The notes below the pieces were generated by a model. The model ran no database searches, was not told the DNA's origin, and saw only the letters and a program-made list of their open reading frames with translations. This document shows positions 33,512 to 46,900 of a stretch of 64,000 nt of DNA, piece by piece; within the stretch, counting starts at the first letter, position 1, and every line of letters starts with the position of its first letter. Origin of the DNA: Cucumis sativus (lineage: Eukaryota; Streptophyta; Magnoliopsida; Cucurbitales; Cucurbitaceae); assembly GCF_000004075.3 (NCBI RefSeq), contig NC_026656.2, forward strand, positions 21,090,607 to 21,154,606, in the 5' to 3' direction. Position numbers and translations under genes: made by a program.

Positions 33512-35025
33512 AAATCAAAAGCGAGGAAACAATCGGGTTAGGAAGAAATTAAGGGCAAGCGTATTGAAATCCAGGAAAAGGGTGAAAGGGGGTATTGGGA
33601 AGAAGAAAGGAATTAAGAAAGAAGACCCATTTGAAGAGCGGAAAAACCGAGGAAGAGAAGAGATAGAATAGAAAGGCGCATGAAGTAAAGGGTTAAAAGG
33701 GGTGGGTGGGAGAAAGGGGTTTTTGAGGAAGGGATTTGTGAAAAGGAAGATTGAAGAAACGGGGAAGGGAAAACCTAATAGGGAAGAGAGAAGAGAGAAG
33801 AAGAGAGGTAGAGGAATCTCTCTCTTTCACCAACCCAAGAACAGTGCAGCCAAACTTCTGAAGGTTTTGAAGGAAATATTTTAATGGAGGAATAATAAGC
33901 TGTTTTGCTTCCTTTATTCGTTTCGCAGAGTGATTGGCCTCTGCTTCATTCCAACGATTTAGTTTTTTCTCTTCTTCTTCTTCTTTTTTTTCTTTTTTTC
34001 TTTTTTTTTTCCTTTAAAAAATATTTATTATTATTATTATTATTATTCTCTAAATACGTAAATCTAAGTTTAAATTGAACTAAAAAATTTGTCTATTTTG
34101 GCTCATATTTGTCCACTTGAGTAGAAAAAAAATAGAAATAAATCTTCTATTAATTTTTATTCCTATATTTGGGTTAATTGACATAACATTTTATTGATGA
34201 AACAAGTGACTATATTAAGCTACATCAATAGTTAAGCATATGAATTTAGAATCGTATTCTTATTTTTCTCTATTGATTACATTTACTTTATAAGGCTTTT
34301 ATACTACATTTTCTTTTTGGACCTACAATTACGCTTACCTTTGAGTAAATAAATAGTGGATTACCTTTTTGTTTTTCTGATTGCTTCTTCAATTATGGCG
34401 TCTTTAGTCTCATTTGCTAATGTGATCCTTCAAATAAAAAGGAAACAAAAATGTGTAATCTATATGGGACATTTTAATATTAAATATTTTCTTTTTCATC
34501 AATTTTCACTTTTGAATCTAAAATATTGTTTTTCTATTACATGTGATAATTTTTTAACTACAAAACATATATGTTATTTTTACTTCCACAAAAATATGAG
34601 AGTGTAAATATTGACTTAATTTGTACTTCAAACAAATAAATAATATCTTAATTACTAAGTTAGGGTCATATTTGTTTGCTTCTAATTCTTTTAAAACTGA
34701 ATCTCACACCTTCATATCATAAACACAAACAATATATATATAACTACATGAGAAGATGGATCTCCATGAGTTTCTGGATAGACGTCTACGTATCGTCCCA
34801 TTTTCAACAACATAAGATGTCAAATAACTTGATGTCGTTAAATTTTTTATATAAAATGATTAGTAGATTAAAGAAAATTGAATATGATTTTCTCATTCTC
34901 ATCTCTTTTATCTCTTAAATATATATTTTTTGTCCAAGATGGAAAAAAAATCCCTAAATTAACTAGTTTTCACATCATCATTTATTTATCCGTTTTGGTT
35001 GTGTATAGTAATTTGTGTTCACTTG

Positions 35026-35098
35026 AAAATAGACACAATAGATAGATATAGAGTGGATTTGAAAATAGACACAATAGATAGATATAGAGTGGATTTAG
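35026..35098. repeat. Two-copy 36-base direct repeat
   Basis: GAAAATAGACACAATAGATA plus GATATAGAGTGGATTT is present twice in a row with no change. A recent local tandem duplication; no function is suggested. Confidence 0.9.
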
Positions 35099-35349
35099 AT
35101 TATCTATGGTTTAAAAAAATGCTTTTCAATAATACTTTTTTTAAAAATACTTTATTTCAAATAAGTTTAAAATTTAAAGACTTATGTTACATGTTTGGTT
35201 AGATCTTCTTATAAGTGTTATATACATAATTTTGTTTAGAACTTATTGTTCATACGAGATTTCGAAAAAATGTATTTCATGGAGTTGAACATTGTATTTT
35301 GATTAATATTGTGAATATCATCTCTAGTATTTATTTATTTGATGCTTTC

Positions 35350-35790
35350 TCTCGAATACAAGTTACAAACTTATAATTTCTTGATCTTCAATTTTTAGGA
35401 TGTTATAGTTGCAAGTCTATTTGAGACCCAATTTTCTGGAATTCAAGAAAAGTTTGACTTCAATATTTCACTTCCAAGTCTTTAATATTTCAGAAGATGA
35501 TGATCTCAAAGTTTATTAGAAGATGATGATCTCAAAGTTTATAAGAATTTGCACGTCTTGAGAGTTTCAAAACTTTAATTACTCCCTCAACCAAAGACCT
35601 CTTAAATGAGTGGCAAATGTCTCTATTTATAGAGAAAATTTATGAGTTTTTGGTTTGGGCCCATTTGCTTATTGGACTTGGGCTTGGACTCATTTGCCTT
35701 ATTAGGTTTGGGCTCATCTGCTTGTTGAGTTTTGACTTGGCTGATGTGTTTGTTGGACTTAAATTAGGTTAGATTGCGTAAACTTAATTA
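35350..35790. mobile_element. Possible solo LTR-like fragment (fossil)
   Basis: The stretch resembles a plant copia-type LTR in composition. A TATA-like 'ctatttatagag' at about 35,623 is followed by several related units (about 35,655-35,760) of the form 'ttgggctNNNctcatttgc'. No second copy, coding part or clear ends are visible. This is a weak call on an old fragment. Confidence 0.22.
35493..35549. repeat. Two-copy 29-base direct repeat
   Basis: AGAAGATGATGATCTCAAAG plus TTTAT occurs twice in tandem with a short joiner. It lies at the left of a possible old LTR fragment. Confidence 0.85.
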
Positions 35791-37450
35791 TCAAAATTTA
35801 ATAAATAAATTGGCCGAATTTTCTTGCTCTAACACTTATTTTCTCAAAATTTTGGTTCGAGATGTTTTCTTTAAAATGAATTTTATTCAATATCATTTTT
35901 TTAAAAAAATACATTTTAAAAAGTTACCAAACATCTCAAATGATTTTTTTCTCAAATTTAAACACTTTAAAATGTAATCCAAACACATCCATAAATTCAT
36001 TAGAGCTTTAAAATTAATGTTTAGATTGACTTAAGAAATAAAATGTTTCTAAAAAAACTCACTTTTATTTTATTCATCTCCTTGGATAAAATTGTTTAGC
36101 ACTTTAAAAGCTATTCTAAGTGGTTGCGGAATCCTCCAGTTTTTTCTCAAATGAATTGTATTTTAAGTTTGGAAAATTGTACGAGATAAAATATTTGACG
36201 AAATATTTATAGTTTATAGAAAAATGGAGGATAATGAACCGTGTTTTGTAGTGGTTTTATTCTCTATGGAGGATAAATAATTTGTTAATTTTTTTTAAAA
36301 AAAAATTAATAAACTAATTAGAAATCTCATACGTACATCAAGCAAAATAATAATAATAAAAAATAAAAGAGGAAGAAGTAAAGATGACATAATATATGTA
36401 TCAAACTTCATTCATAATGTATTCCTTTAATCAGCCCAACCCCATACTTCATAGGGTGCCTCAATAGGCGAAATTCTTTATATTTTTCCTGACACATTTA
36501 AGTTGTAGAATTCAAGGAGAGGAGTAATTCTAAGCAAAAAAAAGAAAATTGTTTATATATATATAATCAATTAGCTTTTAGATTTTTAGAATTTTGAAAA
36601 TTAATTTTGCAAACATTTCTGATATTTTGATATTTATAATTTTGGTAACTAAGTCCAGTTTTAAATACTCAGAAAAATATATTTTTCATTTGGCTATGAA
36701 TTGAAAAAAGAAAATGAAAATCATTTTAAGAAATTGAGTGGCGGTGGTTGGATATTTGAATTTCCTTTTACAATAATTTTGATATTTATGGAAATTCGAA
36801 TCAAAACTTAGAATAATAAATGTCACAAAACAAAAATTGTAAATCAAGACAAAACCTTCTAGATATTATCATTTTCTTTTAACCCTAAGTATGAGTCAGC
36901 ATTATTTTGTTTGAAAGGAAGCTTAAATGGAGGGCATCCTGATTCCGCAAAATCAAATATTCTTCTTCTTTTTTCTATGCAAATTCAATGTTAGGTATCT
37001 TCTTTTCTCTTCAACACACTTTTGTATTACAATTTCACAACAAATAAAATAATATATACTAGCAAGTGAAAGTGTATTATTGTTGGTTTTGGAATTCAAT
37101 TACTTACATATGTGCCCATATAAACTCTCTCTCAAAATAATTAGATTAATTTAAAATATTATTATACATGGCTAAAATTGATAGATCTCCTTAAAATTAA
37201 TCTCATTTGAAAGATGGTACATTAATCAATATTGTCCGTTAAACTTGGTAGGACTCCCTATTAAAGGAATTGACCACATATATAATTCAACCTTTGTCCA
37301 ATCCCACTAGAATTTCCCATTTCCTCAAATCATTAGTAGCACTTACTTTTTCTCAAACTCACATGTTTGATAAAATCAAAATCAAATGCAACCTCCTCCC
37401 TACTTTCCCCATATTGTATATGTCCAAAACCCTCCCTAGCTAGCAGCTAC

Positions 37451-37458
37451 TATAAATA
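37451..37458 (+). promoter_or_regulatory. TATA box of the EG45-like gene
   Basis: CTATAAATA about 100 bases upstream of the ATG at 37,558. It is a strong TATA match in an otherwise AT-rich promoter. A second TATATATAA lies at about 37,512-37,520, which is close to the ATG. Confidence 0.55.
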
Positions 37459-37557
37459 GATATATATATATTGGAGAGTATAAAATATTACCAAAGCTCT
37501 AAAACCTCCAACTATATATAAACTCTAACACAACAGAAGAAGCCTTACAACAAAACA

Positions 37558-38168
37558 ATGGCTCTCTTCTTCTTCTTCTTCTTCTTACTGATCTTCAAAC
37601 ACATTTCCATGGCTCTTGCAGACATTGGCACTGCCTCATCCTATGGCCCCCCATATCTTCGTAAGTAAAAACACATCTTTATACACACATCCTCGATATC
37701 TTATACACTAATTAGAAATTTTGCAAATGGTCTCTCGTGCTTGTTTTTGCAGCCACACAGTGTAACGGGAATAGCGTCGAACAGTTTCCTCCCGGCAACC
37801 TCTTTGTCGCAGTCAACGAAGGGTTGTGGGATAATGGTGCTGCCTGCGGTCGACGATATAGATTACGGTGTTTGAGTGGTCGAAATCGCCCATGCAAGAC
37901 CGACATCATCGAAGTTCAAGTCGTGAACTTTTGCCCTAAGTCCCCATGCCCTTCTTCCTTTCTCATGTCCAAAGAGGCTTTCTTCGCCATCTCTCGCTTC
38001 CCTACTGCTAAACTCAACGTTGAATACATTGAGTACGTTACGTTCTCTCTCTAATATTAAACATATCATAATCCATCAACTTAAAACGTTTTAAATTTCA
38101 ATCTGACTTTGTTTTACTATCCAAATCTTAATTTGAATTCATTTGTTGGGTGCTTCTGCAGGATATAA
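37558..38168 (+). CDS. EG45-like / plant natriuretic peptide-like secreted protein
   Basis: Small apoplastic protein with an expansin-like double-psi beta-barrel domain but no carbohydrate-binding domain. EG45 and PNP-A proteins act outside the cell in stress and water or ion balance. Exons 37,558-37,660, 37,753-38,032 and 38,162-38,168 join in frame (GT-AG) to 129 residues. The signal peptide is about 1-21, a Phe/Leu run ending SMALA before DIGTASSYGPPYLPT. Domain marks: QCNGN, FVAVNEGLWDNGAACGRRY, RLRCLSG and VQVVNFCPKSPCPSSF, where the usual catalytic-type Asp of expansins is Asn. The end is LNVEYIEI. The last coding exon is only 7 bases (G ATA TAA). Expected length for the family is 120-135. 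Confidence 0.9.
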
Positions 38169-41100
38169 TTTCACAAGTTTTGCAGCCATTAATTTCCAAA
38201 AGTTGAGTGCAGTCTCAAATTTTCAAAGATAATTTGCTGTGCAATAATACCAACGTACCTATACCTATACCTATACCCATCTTTTGCAACGTGCTAACCC
38301 TATCAAATATTGTCATCAAAATGACCATAGTTCAACTAGCAACATACATGTACTATCAATATCAATTTCAAGAAAATTCATATATATAGTCTGTTAGAAA
38401 GAAAACCATTAAATATGGTTGGATATATATTGTTGTTGTTTGGTTTATTTTCATTATTACTATATACACGATCAAGCAGATTACAAAAAATTCTTCTCTA
38501 ATCCCACACTCAAATTTTTATTCATAATTCCACACGTTTCTTCTTAATAAATATAATTGGATGGCGGTGGTTCGTTGTTTATGATCCTTTTTTTGTCTAT
38601 GTTAATTAGTTGGAAAGGAGATGTTGATTAAATAAGTTTTATATATATTTAAACAGATAAGAATCTCTAAACATGCTGCAGCTAATCCATTGAATGTTAT
38701 TAATTTAACAAAATTAGAATTAGTGAGGGGGTTAGTTTAATTAACAGTCCTTAATTAAGTTGGTTAGTGGAACAAAAAGAACTAATACTTATAACTTATC
38801 TCAATTTCATTGTGCATTACTGTTGTTGTTGTTATTATTATTATTCTAATTTACACCCATCCCCCTAAGTGCTAATGGGTATATAATGATTATAAGGCCA
38901 ATATATACGGACGTTAATGCTATATCCTATCTTCATTTTAATTATAAAGAGAGATCAAACCTATGTCGTAAGCACTTTTGAGAAAGTAGTGCTAAGTAGT
39001 TTTTATATTAAAACTGTCCTTATCTAATAGTTAAAAGTAGTAGTGCCAAGTAGTTTTAATATGCACGTATATATGATAATGAACTATTCTATACTATGGG
39101 TAAAAACTAAAATGGGGGAAAACCAAATCCAAACACATTAAGCGAAAACAAAAGGGCTAATAAAAAGCAAAGTATAGAGCCCAAAGAATAGGTAGTTTGA
39201 AGTGTTAGGGATTACAAAGTCAAATTTGAACTAAAAGTTAGAAATTAAAAGTGGAATGTGGTTTTATTATTGAACTAAAAAGAAAGTGGTGAAAGGTTGG
39301 CTTATTGCTTTCACGCAAACATAAAAAGAGTATATAGAACTTGCGGTTTAAAATATTTTTAAATTAACGTTGGCTTATTTGGTTTATAAGTAATTATCAT
39401 TATAAACTAATTTAATACTATTTTAAGATATTGGTACAAAATGTAAATTTTTTTATATTTTAAAAATTACATACGGATATAAACTAATAGAAATTTATTG
39501 ATATCTAATTATAAAATTTAAAATTTCGTTATATTTTATAAATATTTTGGTTTAAACCAAACTTATGCAAATACACATATTATTCAAAAGGAATTGTCCA
39601 TAGTTGACCAAAGGTCTTTCCACTCTTTATCCATTAATCAATTAAAGTAAAAGAGAGAGAACCAATATCAATATTCATAAATTCATCATCATCCAAAAAT
39701 ATATGCTCACTTCCAATATCTACCTTTTCTTTTTTTGTTCATTCATTCATTCATTTCTTTTTTTTTCTCCTTTTCTCTTTTTTTTCTGTCACAATTTCAA
39801 ATTTATGATAAGTTTGTATTAAACAGTTTTCTAACCATGAATACAACTTTTCTAATTAAGTAAGCTGTTAATATGGTATGTGCATGAGTTAGTAATTTTA
39901 AATTTCAATACTATAAAAACAAGTTTAAGTTATGATCATATATGTTGAGAATTTGAATACGTATGGTCTATATATATATAGAAAATTTTAGTGAACTTCA
40001 AGTTGGCCATCACACACTTCACTTTTGTGGTTAAAGATTTGATAATTATTAGTTTGATGATAACAGCCTTTAACTAATTACTCCATATAATTTAAGTTGG
40101 TTGGTGAAGCAGAAAAGATAGCTTCATTATTTTATGGATGACAAAATAATGCCCACACATGCATCTGATATAATCATATAGTAAAAGCTAAAGCTTGTTT
40201 TATTTTTGTATATATAATTCTCAGCCATCTTTAAAGATTGGAATTAACTATGGCCAACCATGCCTTAAACATAATCAATAGTATCAATATTACATTAAGT
40301 AGGCTAGATATACATATATATATGTATGGATCAATGTTTATCAATGAAAATATGGAGTTAATTAAGCCTTATCTTTTAATATCTTTTGACATGACATCAT
40401 GTGTTAAGATTGGGTAGGGATAAGTACACCTTAGTTAATTGTTTAATCTATGTGTAATGTGTGGATAAAGTTATGTTTTAACTTTTTTTTCTCTCTTTTT
40501 TATGTTATCTATTTTTAAAATTTTTGTATTTTTAATTTAAATTAAGGTCCAAAAATAGATATCACTGATCATCATATACACACAAATTTTGGCTTTCTGC
40601 TGTGTAGCAATGCAATTGCAGTCTCCTTCATATGAATTTAATTTTGAAATTTGACCTCTCACACATAATAAAATGTTGTTTATAGATAATTATTTTCTTC
40701 CACTTATATATAAACTAGATGGTGTGATGATGTTTTAATTAGCAATTTATTATAAAACAAAACTATATAAAACTATTCCTGTACTTTGAACTTCAAAATA
40801 AAACTTTTTCTTTTTTTAAATTTGAGCCACATCCCTAAATAAAATTAAGTAAATAACATGGGTTTATAAGTTTAATTTTTAAAATATAAAAAACTAAAAA
40901 TCAAATCATTATTAGATGAAGTTTGAGAAATTGAATTAAGTGTATGCATGTATACACTACCTCCTTATAGTACTAGTAGAATAATCATGTCAAATATATG
41001 TTGGATGATATATAACTAAACTTATATTTTATCATATATCGTAAATTTTTATTTTAAAAGGATGCTAAACTAATTAACCTATGATAGAGCAAATTCACAT

Positions 41101-42080
41101 TATAAATATTACTATGTATAATCAAATTGATGAGTAAGTAGTGTTGTAATCCAAAATTCTATTTTGTGGTAGTGTTTTGTGATTGCATAGGATATAATAA
41201 TTGGCAAAATGTGGTGAATAATATAAGATATAAAGTAAAAGTGGTACACTATATTAATTTTTGAATATGAACATTGTGACCAAGTCAAAGTAAAATGCAT
41301 AATCATAGATAGGGCATAACTTAACACTTAGCTTCACAGTTGGAAAAATTTTGTAGAAGCAAAAACTGAAATGGAGTCAACATTGAAAGGACAAAGAAGG
41401 GGATGATTATATTAAAGCACCACTTTATACATAAACCTCATTATAAGTTTGAAGAAAAAAAAACGATATGAAGTATGTTAGAAAGTATAATTAAGTCAAC
41501 TGGAAAATGACATTATTGAAATAATGGCGTATAACTCAAATAAATAAGGGATGTTTGTATATATGTGATGAGTATTTGGTTTTTTAAAATTAATTAACTG
41601 TGTAAATACATTTTTTATATATTCGTTTAGGGTTTAGGGTTTTTTTACGTTCTCTCACATATTAAATATATGTAGAGTGGCTTTAAAATGTAAATTATTT
41701 TGGACTTAAATTGAGTCAATTTAACTTTTATAGTCAAATTGGATGATTCAAGTCTGGAACAAAAATTTGAAAAGACTTGAACAAATAGCAGATAATTACA
41801 TTTTATTAGTTCATTCAATATTATATTAATGGATTAGTTATTTAAAAATGTGCAAGTACATCCCAATTTATTTTACTATGAGATTTTTTTTTTTTTTTTT
41901 TTGTATTTTTAATGTTTTTTTAGTTAGTATTTTGAATATACACTTTTAACAAATTTTAATTTGGTTGAGAACAACCGAAACTCTGTATTTTGTAAAAGCC
42001 ACCGAAAGAGAGGGGGATTTGAATGTATATTCTACTGAATGAGGCTCTGCGCAACAATTCGTGCTTCTATGTTTGACTAA
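38169..42080. other. Long AT-rich intergenic region
   Basis: Nearly 4 kb without a supported gene. It has the 3' untranslated region of the EG45-like gene, (TTA/TTG)n near 38,823-38,844, pentanucleotide CCTAT repeats at 38,257-38,277, and a telomere-type TTTAGGGTTTAGGG at about 41,628-41,641. A T-run lies at 41,886-41,903. The last 100 bases are the PPR gene leader. Confidence 0.6.
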
Positions 42081-43901
42081 ATGCAATCTCAATTCACAAA
42101 ACCCAAGCTATTACGTACAATCAACAATGTTTTAGCTTCTTCTACACCTAACCCTCGTGCACCGGAGCAGAATTGTTTAGCCCTTCTTCAGGCCTGTAAC
42201 GCGCTACCCAAGCTCACCCAAATCCATACTCACATTCTCAAGTTGGGTCTCCACAACAACCCACTCGTTCTCACCAAATTCGCCTCCATTTCTTCTCTTA
42301 TTCATGCTACTGACTACGCTGCCTCTTTCTTGTTCTCTGCTGAAGCCGATACTCGGCTGTACGATGCATTTCTTTTCAATACCCTCATCCGAGCCTACGC
42401 TCAAACTGGTCACTCGAAGGATAAAGCCTTGGCTTTGTATGGTATAATGCTTCATGATGCCATTTTGCCTAATAAATTCACGTACCCATTTGTGTTGAAG
42501 GCTTGTGCTGGTCTCGAGGTTTTGAATTTGGGCCAAACGGTTCATGGCTCGGTGGTGAAGTTTGGGTTTGATTGTGATATTCATGTTCAGAACACTATGG
42601 TTCATATGTATTCCTGTTGCGCCGGTGGGATCAATTCTGCCCGCAAAGTGTTTGATGAAATGCCAAAGTCAGATTCTGTGACTTGGAGTGCGATGATCGG
42701 TGGGTATGCTCGAGTAGGGCGCTCCACTGAAGCAGTGGCCTTGTTTAGAGAGATGCAAATGGCGGAGGTTTGCCCAGATGAGATCACTATGGTTTCCATG
42801 CTTTCTGCTTGTACTGATTTGGGTGCCCTTGAACTTGGGAAGTGGATTGAAGCTTACATAGAGAGACACGAAATTCATAAACCAGTAGAGGTTAGCAATG
42901 CACTCATTGACATGTTTGCAAAGTGTGGTGATATTAGTAAAGCATTGAAGTTATTTAGAGCTATGAATGAGAAAACAATAGTTTCCTGGACTTCTGTTAT
43001 TGTTGGCATGGCAATGCATGGCCGTGGTCAAGAGGCCACTTGTTTATTTGAGGAGATGACAAGTTCTGGTGTAGCTCCAGATGATGTCGCCTTTATTGGC
43101 TTGCTTTCTGCTTGTAGCCATTCGGGACTAGTAGAAAGAGGTAGAGAATATTTCGGTTCTATGATGAAGAAATACAAACTTGTTCCTAAGATAGAACATT
43201 ATGGATGCATGGTGGACATGTATTGCAGGACTGGACTTGTGAAAGAGGCTCTTGAGTTCGTACGTAATATGCCAATCGAGCCAAATCCAGTAATCTTACG
43301 AACACTAGTCAGTGCCTGCCGTGGTCATGGTGAATTCAAGCTTGGAGAAAAGATAACCAAACTGCTAATGAAACACGAACCTTTGCATGAATCAAACTAT
43401 GTGTTGCTCTCTAATATTTATGCAAAAACGCTTAGTTGGGAGAAGAAGACCAAAATTAGAGAGGTGATGGAAGTGAAAGGCATGAAAAAGGTTCCAGGGA
43501 GCACTATGATTGAGATTGATAATGAAATCTATGAATTTGTTGCTGGAGATAAGTCTCATAAACAGCACAAAGAAATCTATGAAATGGTGGATGAGATGGG
43601 TAGAGAAATGAAGAAATCTGGATACCGTCCTTCGACATCAGAGGTTTTGCTTGATATCAATGAAGAGGACAAAGAAGATAGTTTGAATAGGCATAGTGAA
43701 AAACTAGCTATTGCATTTGGTCTTCTTAGGACTCCACCAGGAACTCCAATTCGAATTGTAAAGAATTTGCGAGTTTGCAGTGATTGCCACTCGGCTTCCA
43801 AGTTCATTTCTAAAATTTATGATCGTGAAATCATAATGAGAGACCGCAACAGGTTTCACCACTTCAAGTCTGGGCAGTGCTCATGTGGAGATTTCTGGTG
43901 A
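42081..43901 (+). CDS. Pentatricopeptide repeat protein, PLS class with E and DYW domains
   Basis: Probably an organelle RNA editing factor. PLS-class repeats read the RNA and the DYW domain is the cytidine deaminase. It is a single exon of 606 residues. PLS repeats run from about 50 to 410, for example TRLYDAFLFNTLIRAYAQTG, VTWSAMIGGYARVGRSTEA and VSWTSVIVGMAMHGRGQEA, then the E and E+ region (about 410-510). The DYW deaminase holds the HxE zinc/active-site pair (His538, Glu540) and CSDCH (Cys566, Cys569, His570), then HHF (593-595) and CSC (600-602). It ends in DFW where the family name form is DYW; this is a tolerated variant. I do not see a clear transit peptide by eye; residues 1-40 are Ser/Thr/Asn-rich with few acidic residues. 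The exact Arabidopsis counterpart and target site cannot be assigned. Confidence 0.93.
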   Translation: MQSQFTKPKLLRTINNVLASSTPNPRAPEQNCLALLQACNALPKLTQIHTHILKLGLHNNPLVLTKFASISSLIHATDYAASFLFSAEADTRLYDAFLFNTLIRAYAQTGHSKDKALALYGIMLHDAILPNKFTYPFVLKACAGLEVLNLGQTVHGSVVKFGFDCDIHVQNTMVHMYSCCAGGINSARKVFDEMPKSDSVTWSAMIGGYARVGRSTEAVALFREMQMAEVCPDEITMVSMLSACTDLGALELGKWIEAYIERHEIHKPVEVSNALIDMFAKCGDISKALKLFRAMNEKTIVSWTSVIVGMAMHGRGQEATCLFEEMTSSGVAPDDVAFIGLLSACSHSGLVERGREYFGSMMKKYKLVPKIEHYGCMVDMYCRTGLVKEALEFVRNMPIEPNPVILRTLVSACRGHGEFKLGEKITKLLMKHEPLHESNYVLLSNIYAKTLSWEKKTKIREVMEVKGMKKVPGSTMIEIDNEIYEFVAGDKSHKQHKEIYEMVDEMGREMKKSGYRPSTSEVLLDINEEDKEDSLNRHSEKLAIAFGLLRTPPGTPIRIVKNLRVCSDCHSASKFISKIYDREIIMRDRNRFHHFKSGQCSCGDFW

Positions 43902-46900
43902 AGTTATAATAGCATCAAATGAGTATGAAACAGGCAATTGGTAGTTGGTCAGGTTCATCAATGCTCTGCATCCATTATGCAGTTGAGGGCATTACATGTT
44001 AAAAATTGGAAGAATGTTTCAAAGATGCAATTGTTAATGTTATATATTTCCTCCATTTGATTCAAAGCTCAACCCCTTTGGCGCCAATATGCTTGAGAGC
44101 TTCAAATTCAACTGAAAAAACATAAAATCAGCTGCTTTTGATTGGAAGTGTTCTTTTATCAATCCTGCAAGTAAAAGGAAAGCTAGCTTCCTTGGTGGAC
44201 GGCTCCTCAAAGGCAATCAAACTAACAACTCGGTAACGTTCAACTTATCTTCGACTCAGTTGTAAAAAATCTTTTAGGACATCCTAGTTTATGCTTAAAG
44301 AATCTATATTTCGATTCTTCCAAGTCATGATCTTTTTAATCCAATCTGAATTGCAGGTATGTCAAATTTTATTCTTATTATATCTAATTGTTAAGGAACT
44401 CCCAACACAAAGACAGGATGGGCTTAGCCTGGTGATGTGACTTTCAAGTTGATGGATATCTAAGGTTTCATTTGAGTTTGCTTTTGCTTTTAAAATAATT
44501 GTTCTCAGCTTTGCTTCCTAAAAAATTCACAGCTAAAGATAGTATTTGGTAAATTTAATTTCATTGGTTAGGAAATTAGAAGATTTTTAAAAAGTTGAAT
44601 CTAAAAGTGAGAAGCCTACTACTTTCACAAGTTAGTTATAATTTAAAGAGTGATTTTGTTAGATTATTTAACCATTTGCAAAAATGGTTAAACACTTTTT
44701 TTCAAAATCTCCTTTTTACCATTTTAAAACACAATTCAAACACTTTTGAGATAGTTTAAGTTTGGTATGTTTGGATTGACTAAACAATATTATTAGTATA
44801 TTATGTTAGCCTTAGGAAATTAAATTTGTGTAAAGTCTGGATTAAAGGGAATGGACCCTCTTTTTGACACTATGTTTATAGAAAATTTATAAGTAAAGGT
44901 AGCTTTAACTTAAGTACTTAACTAGCCAATCATCTCCTAAATTATTAAATATATTTCTGAGGTAATTGATGGATGTAGACTTTGTTTTTGGCATTTTACA
45001 TTGATTAGTGGAATCTTTTTTGCATTATTTTAGGGTGGGTTTAAATAAAATCGATTATCAATCAGTGGTTCAGACATATATATTTAAATAAATATGCGAC
45101 ATTTTAATAAAAATATACTGAATTATTACAAATATAAGTTTATAAAGTTCATAAAATCAATTGTCATCTATGCCAAGTTGCCAACCAAACACTACGAAAA
45201 AGTATGAATTATCCCTATACAGAGACTAATGGAAGGAAGCCCAATTTCATTTGGGAATGGTTACCATTTGGTTCATATCATCTTCAAATGATGTTCTATT
45301 CTACACACTAGACCGTGTTGAAATACTTTGAACATGACGTTTCAAATGACTCCAACACAAGATTTATCTCACTTCTATGAAGAAGACCTATTGTTCATAA
45401 TTTTTGTTTTGGACTTTATTTTTTACCAACTATGTTTAGGGTTTGAAACTCTTGCGTGTTTTGTCTTTGTAGTTTGTACTGTATTTTCATGAACGGTGTA
45501 AATCTAAATATGTGTAAATATGGAAAATGGGAACAATTTGAAACTATATTTTCAATTTTGGGATTACTTATTAATTAGAGTCAAATAATAGTGTTTAAGT
45601 AATTTAGGGTTAGATGAAGAAGAATTATTGAACGCAAAAGTTTGTGCGTTTGGTGAGTTACCCATTGGCCACCAAAAAGTAAATGTAATGTCTTCTACAA
45701 TCGCTATATGAATGGCTATCTATTTCCAACGAGTTCTCACACACTTATTTTGACTTGGCCAATCTTTACAAACCAAATTAAGTAAACATATAAGATTGTA
45801 ATTAACAACCCATGGAATTATCCAAATAGATTTATTTTGATTTGACATTGGATCTTTTATATATATATATAATACCAATTTATTATTTTCGTTGAAATAT
45901 TGAGTATTTGGATGAAATAGAATTATTTTGAAATAAGTGTTGTACCCAAAATTTCAATGTTTTTATGAGAGGTTGGTGATGGTAAATCCATATAAAGTCT
46001 TATAGTTTCCATCCTAAATAATTAGGAAAGCCTTTTAGAGAACCTAACAATGAAAGAGACAACCATTGAGAATAGTTCCATTCAATGAACAAAATTTTAT
46101 AATTTTATGGACTTTTTTGTTCATGGTCCATCCTACCAACTTTGAAATACTCTATTTTACTCCTTCACATTTCAATTCTTTCAATTTAATATTTAAACTT
46201 CTCATTAAATATAAAAAATCGAGCATTAATTTTTTTTCTTTTTTGTTAGTCACAATCTTTCGACGTGATTTAATTTTCTATTATAGAGTGTAGACACTTG
46301 TTGGTACGAATACCTCTTCACGAATAATTAAATGAAAAAGACATATATGTGTTTTTTCATAAATCATTTTAAAAATATTAATGACTACCTCATAATTTTA
46401 AGTATTAAATAATTAAAAATCAAGAATTGATTTGGAAAACTAAACTAGAATAAAAGAAAGAGTTATTGAAAAAATACACCAAAGTGAACAATTTTTTTTT
46501 TTACAAAATATCATCTATCTATCCACTATATTTGTTAATATTTTATAAATATTTAATAATGAGAAGAGATGAAAGCAATTATTCAAAATAGAAACTATAT
46601 TAATACTTTGTATAGTATTTTTTTTTTTTTGTTAATAATGCATTTTTTAATTTAGGTATCATATTCTGTGACTTAAGATTTAAACATCCAATATTCTGAT
46701 AGTAAGATAAGGCAAGACCAAAAACAAAGCTTTGTAAATTCAAAGTTTGACAAAGAGCCAAAATTGTTTAAAATAATTCTTCCTTTTAGCCTACATTTTC
46801 AATTTAGTTTCATATTGTATTTAGTGAAAGCTTAGTGTTAATTAATTAATCCAATTAATTAAAATTATTAGCGAATATTATCATGTGATTTATATAAATA

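Larger units (their letters stand above)
33512..37450. other. Long AT-rich intergenic region with small tandem repeats
   Basis: No coding region is supported in almost 4 kb. 33,512-33,890 is the purine-rich BT1 leader. A TTC/T-rich tract and (ATT)n run lie at 33,966-34,046. A 36-base block (GAAAATAGACACAATAGATA and following) occurs twice at about 35,026-35,098. A block of about 29 bases (AGAAGATGATGATCTCAAAG and following) occurs twice at about 35,493-35,549. The open frames in this stretch are AT-rich and resemble nothing. Confidence 0.6.
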
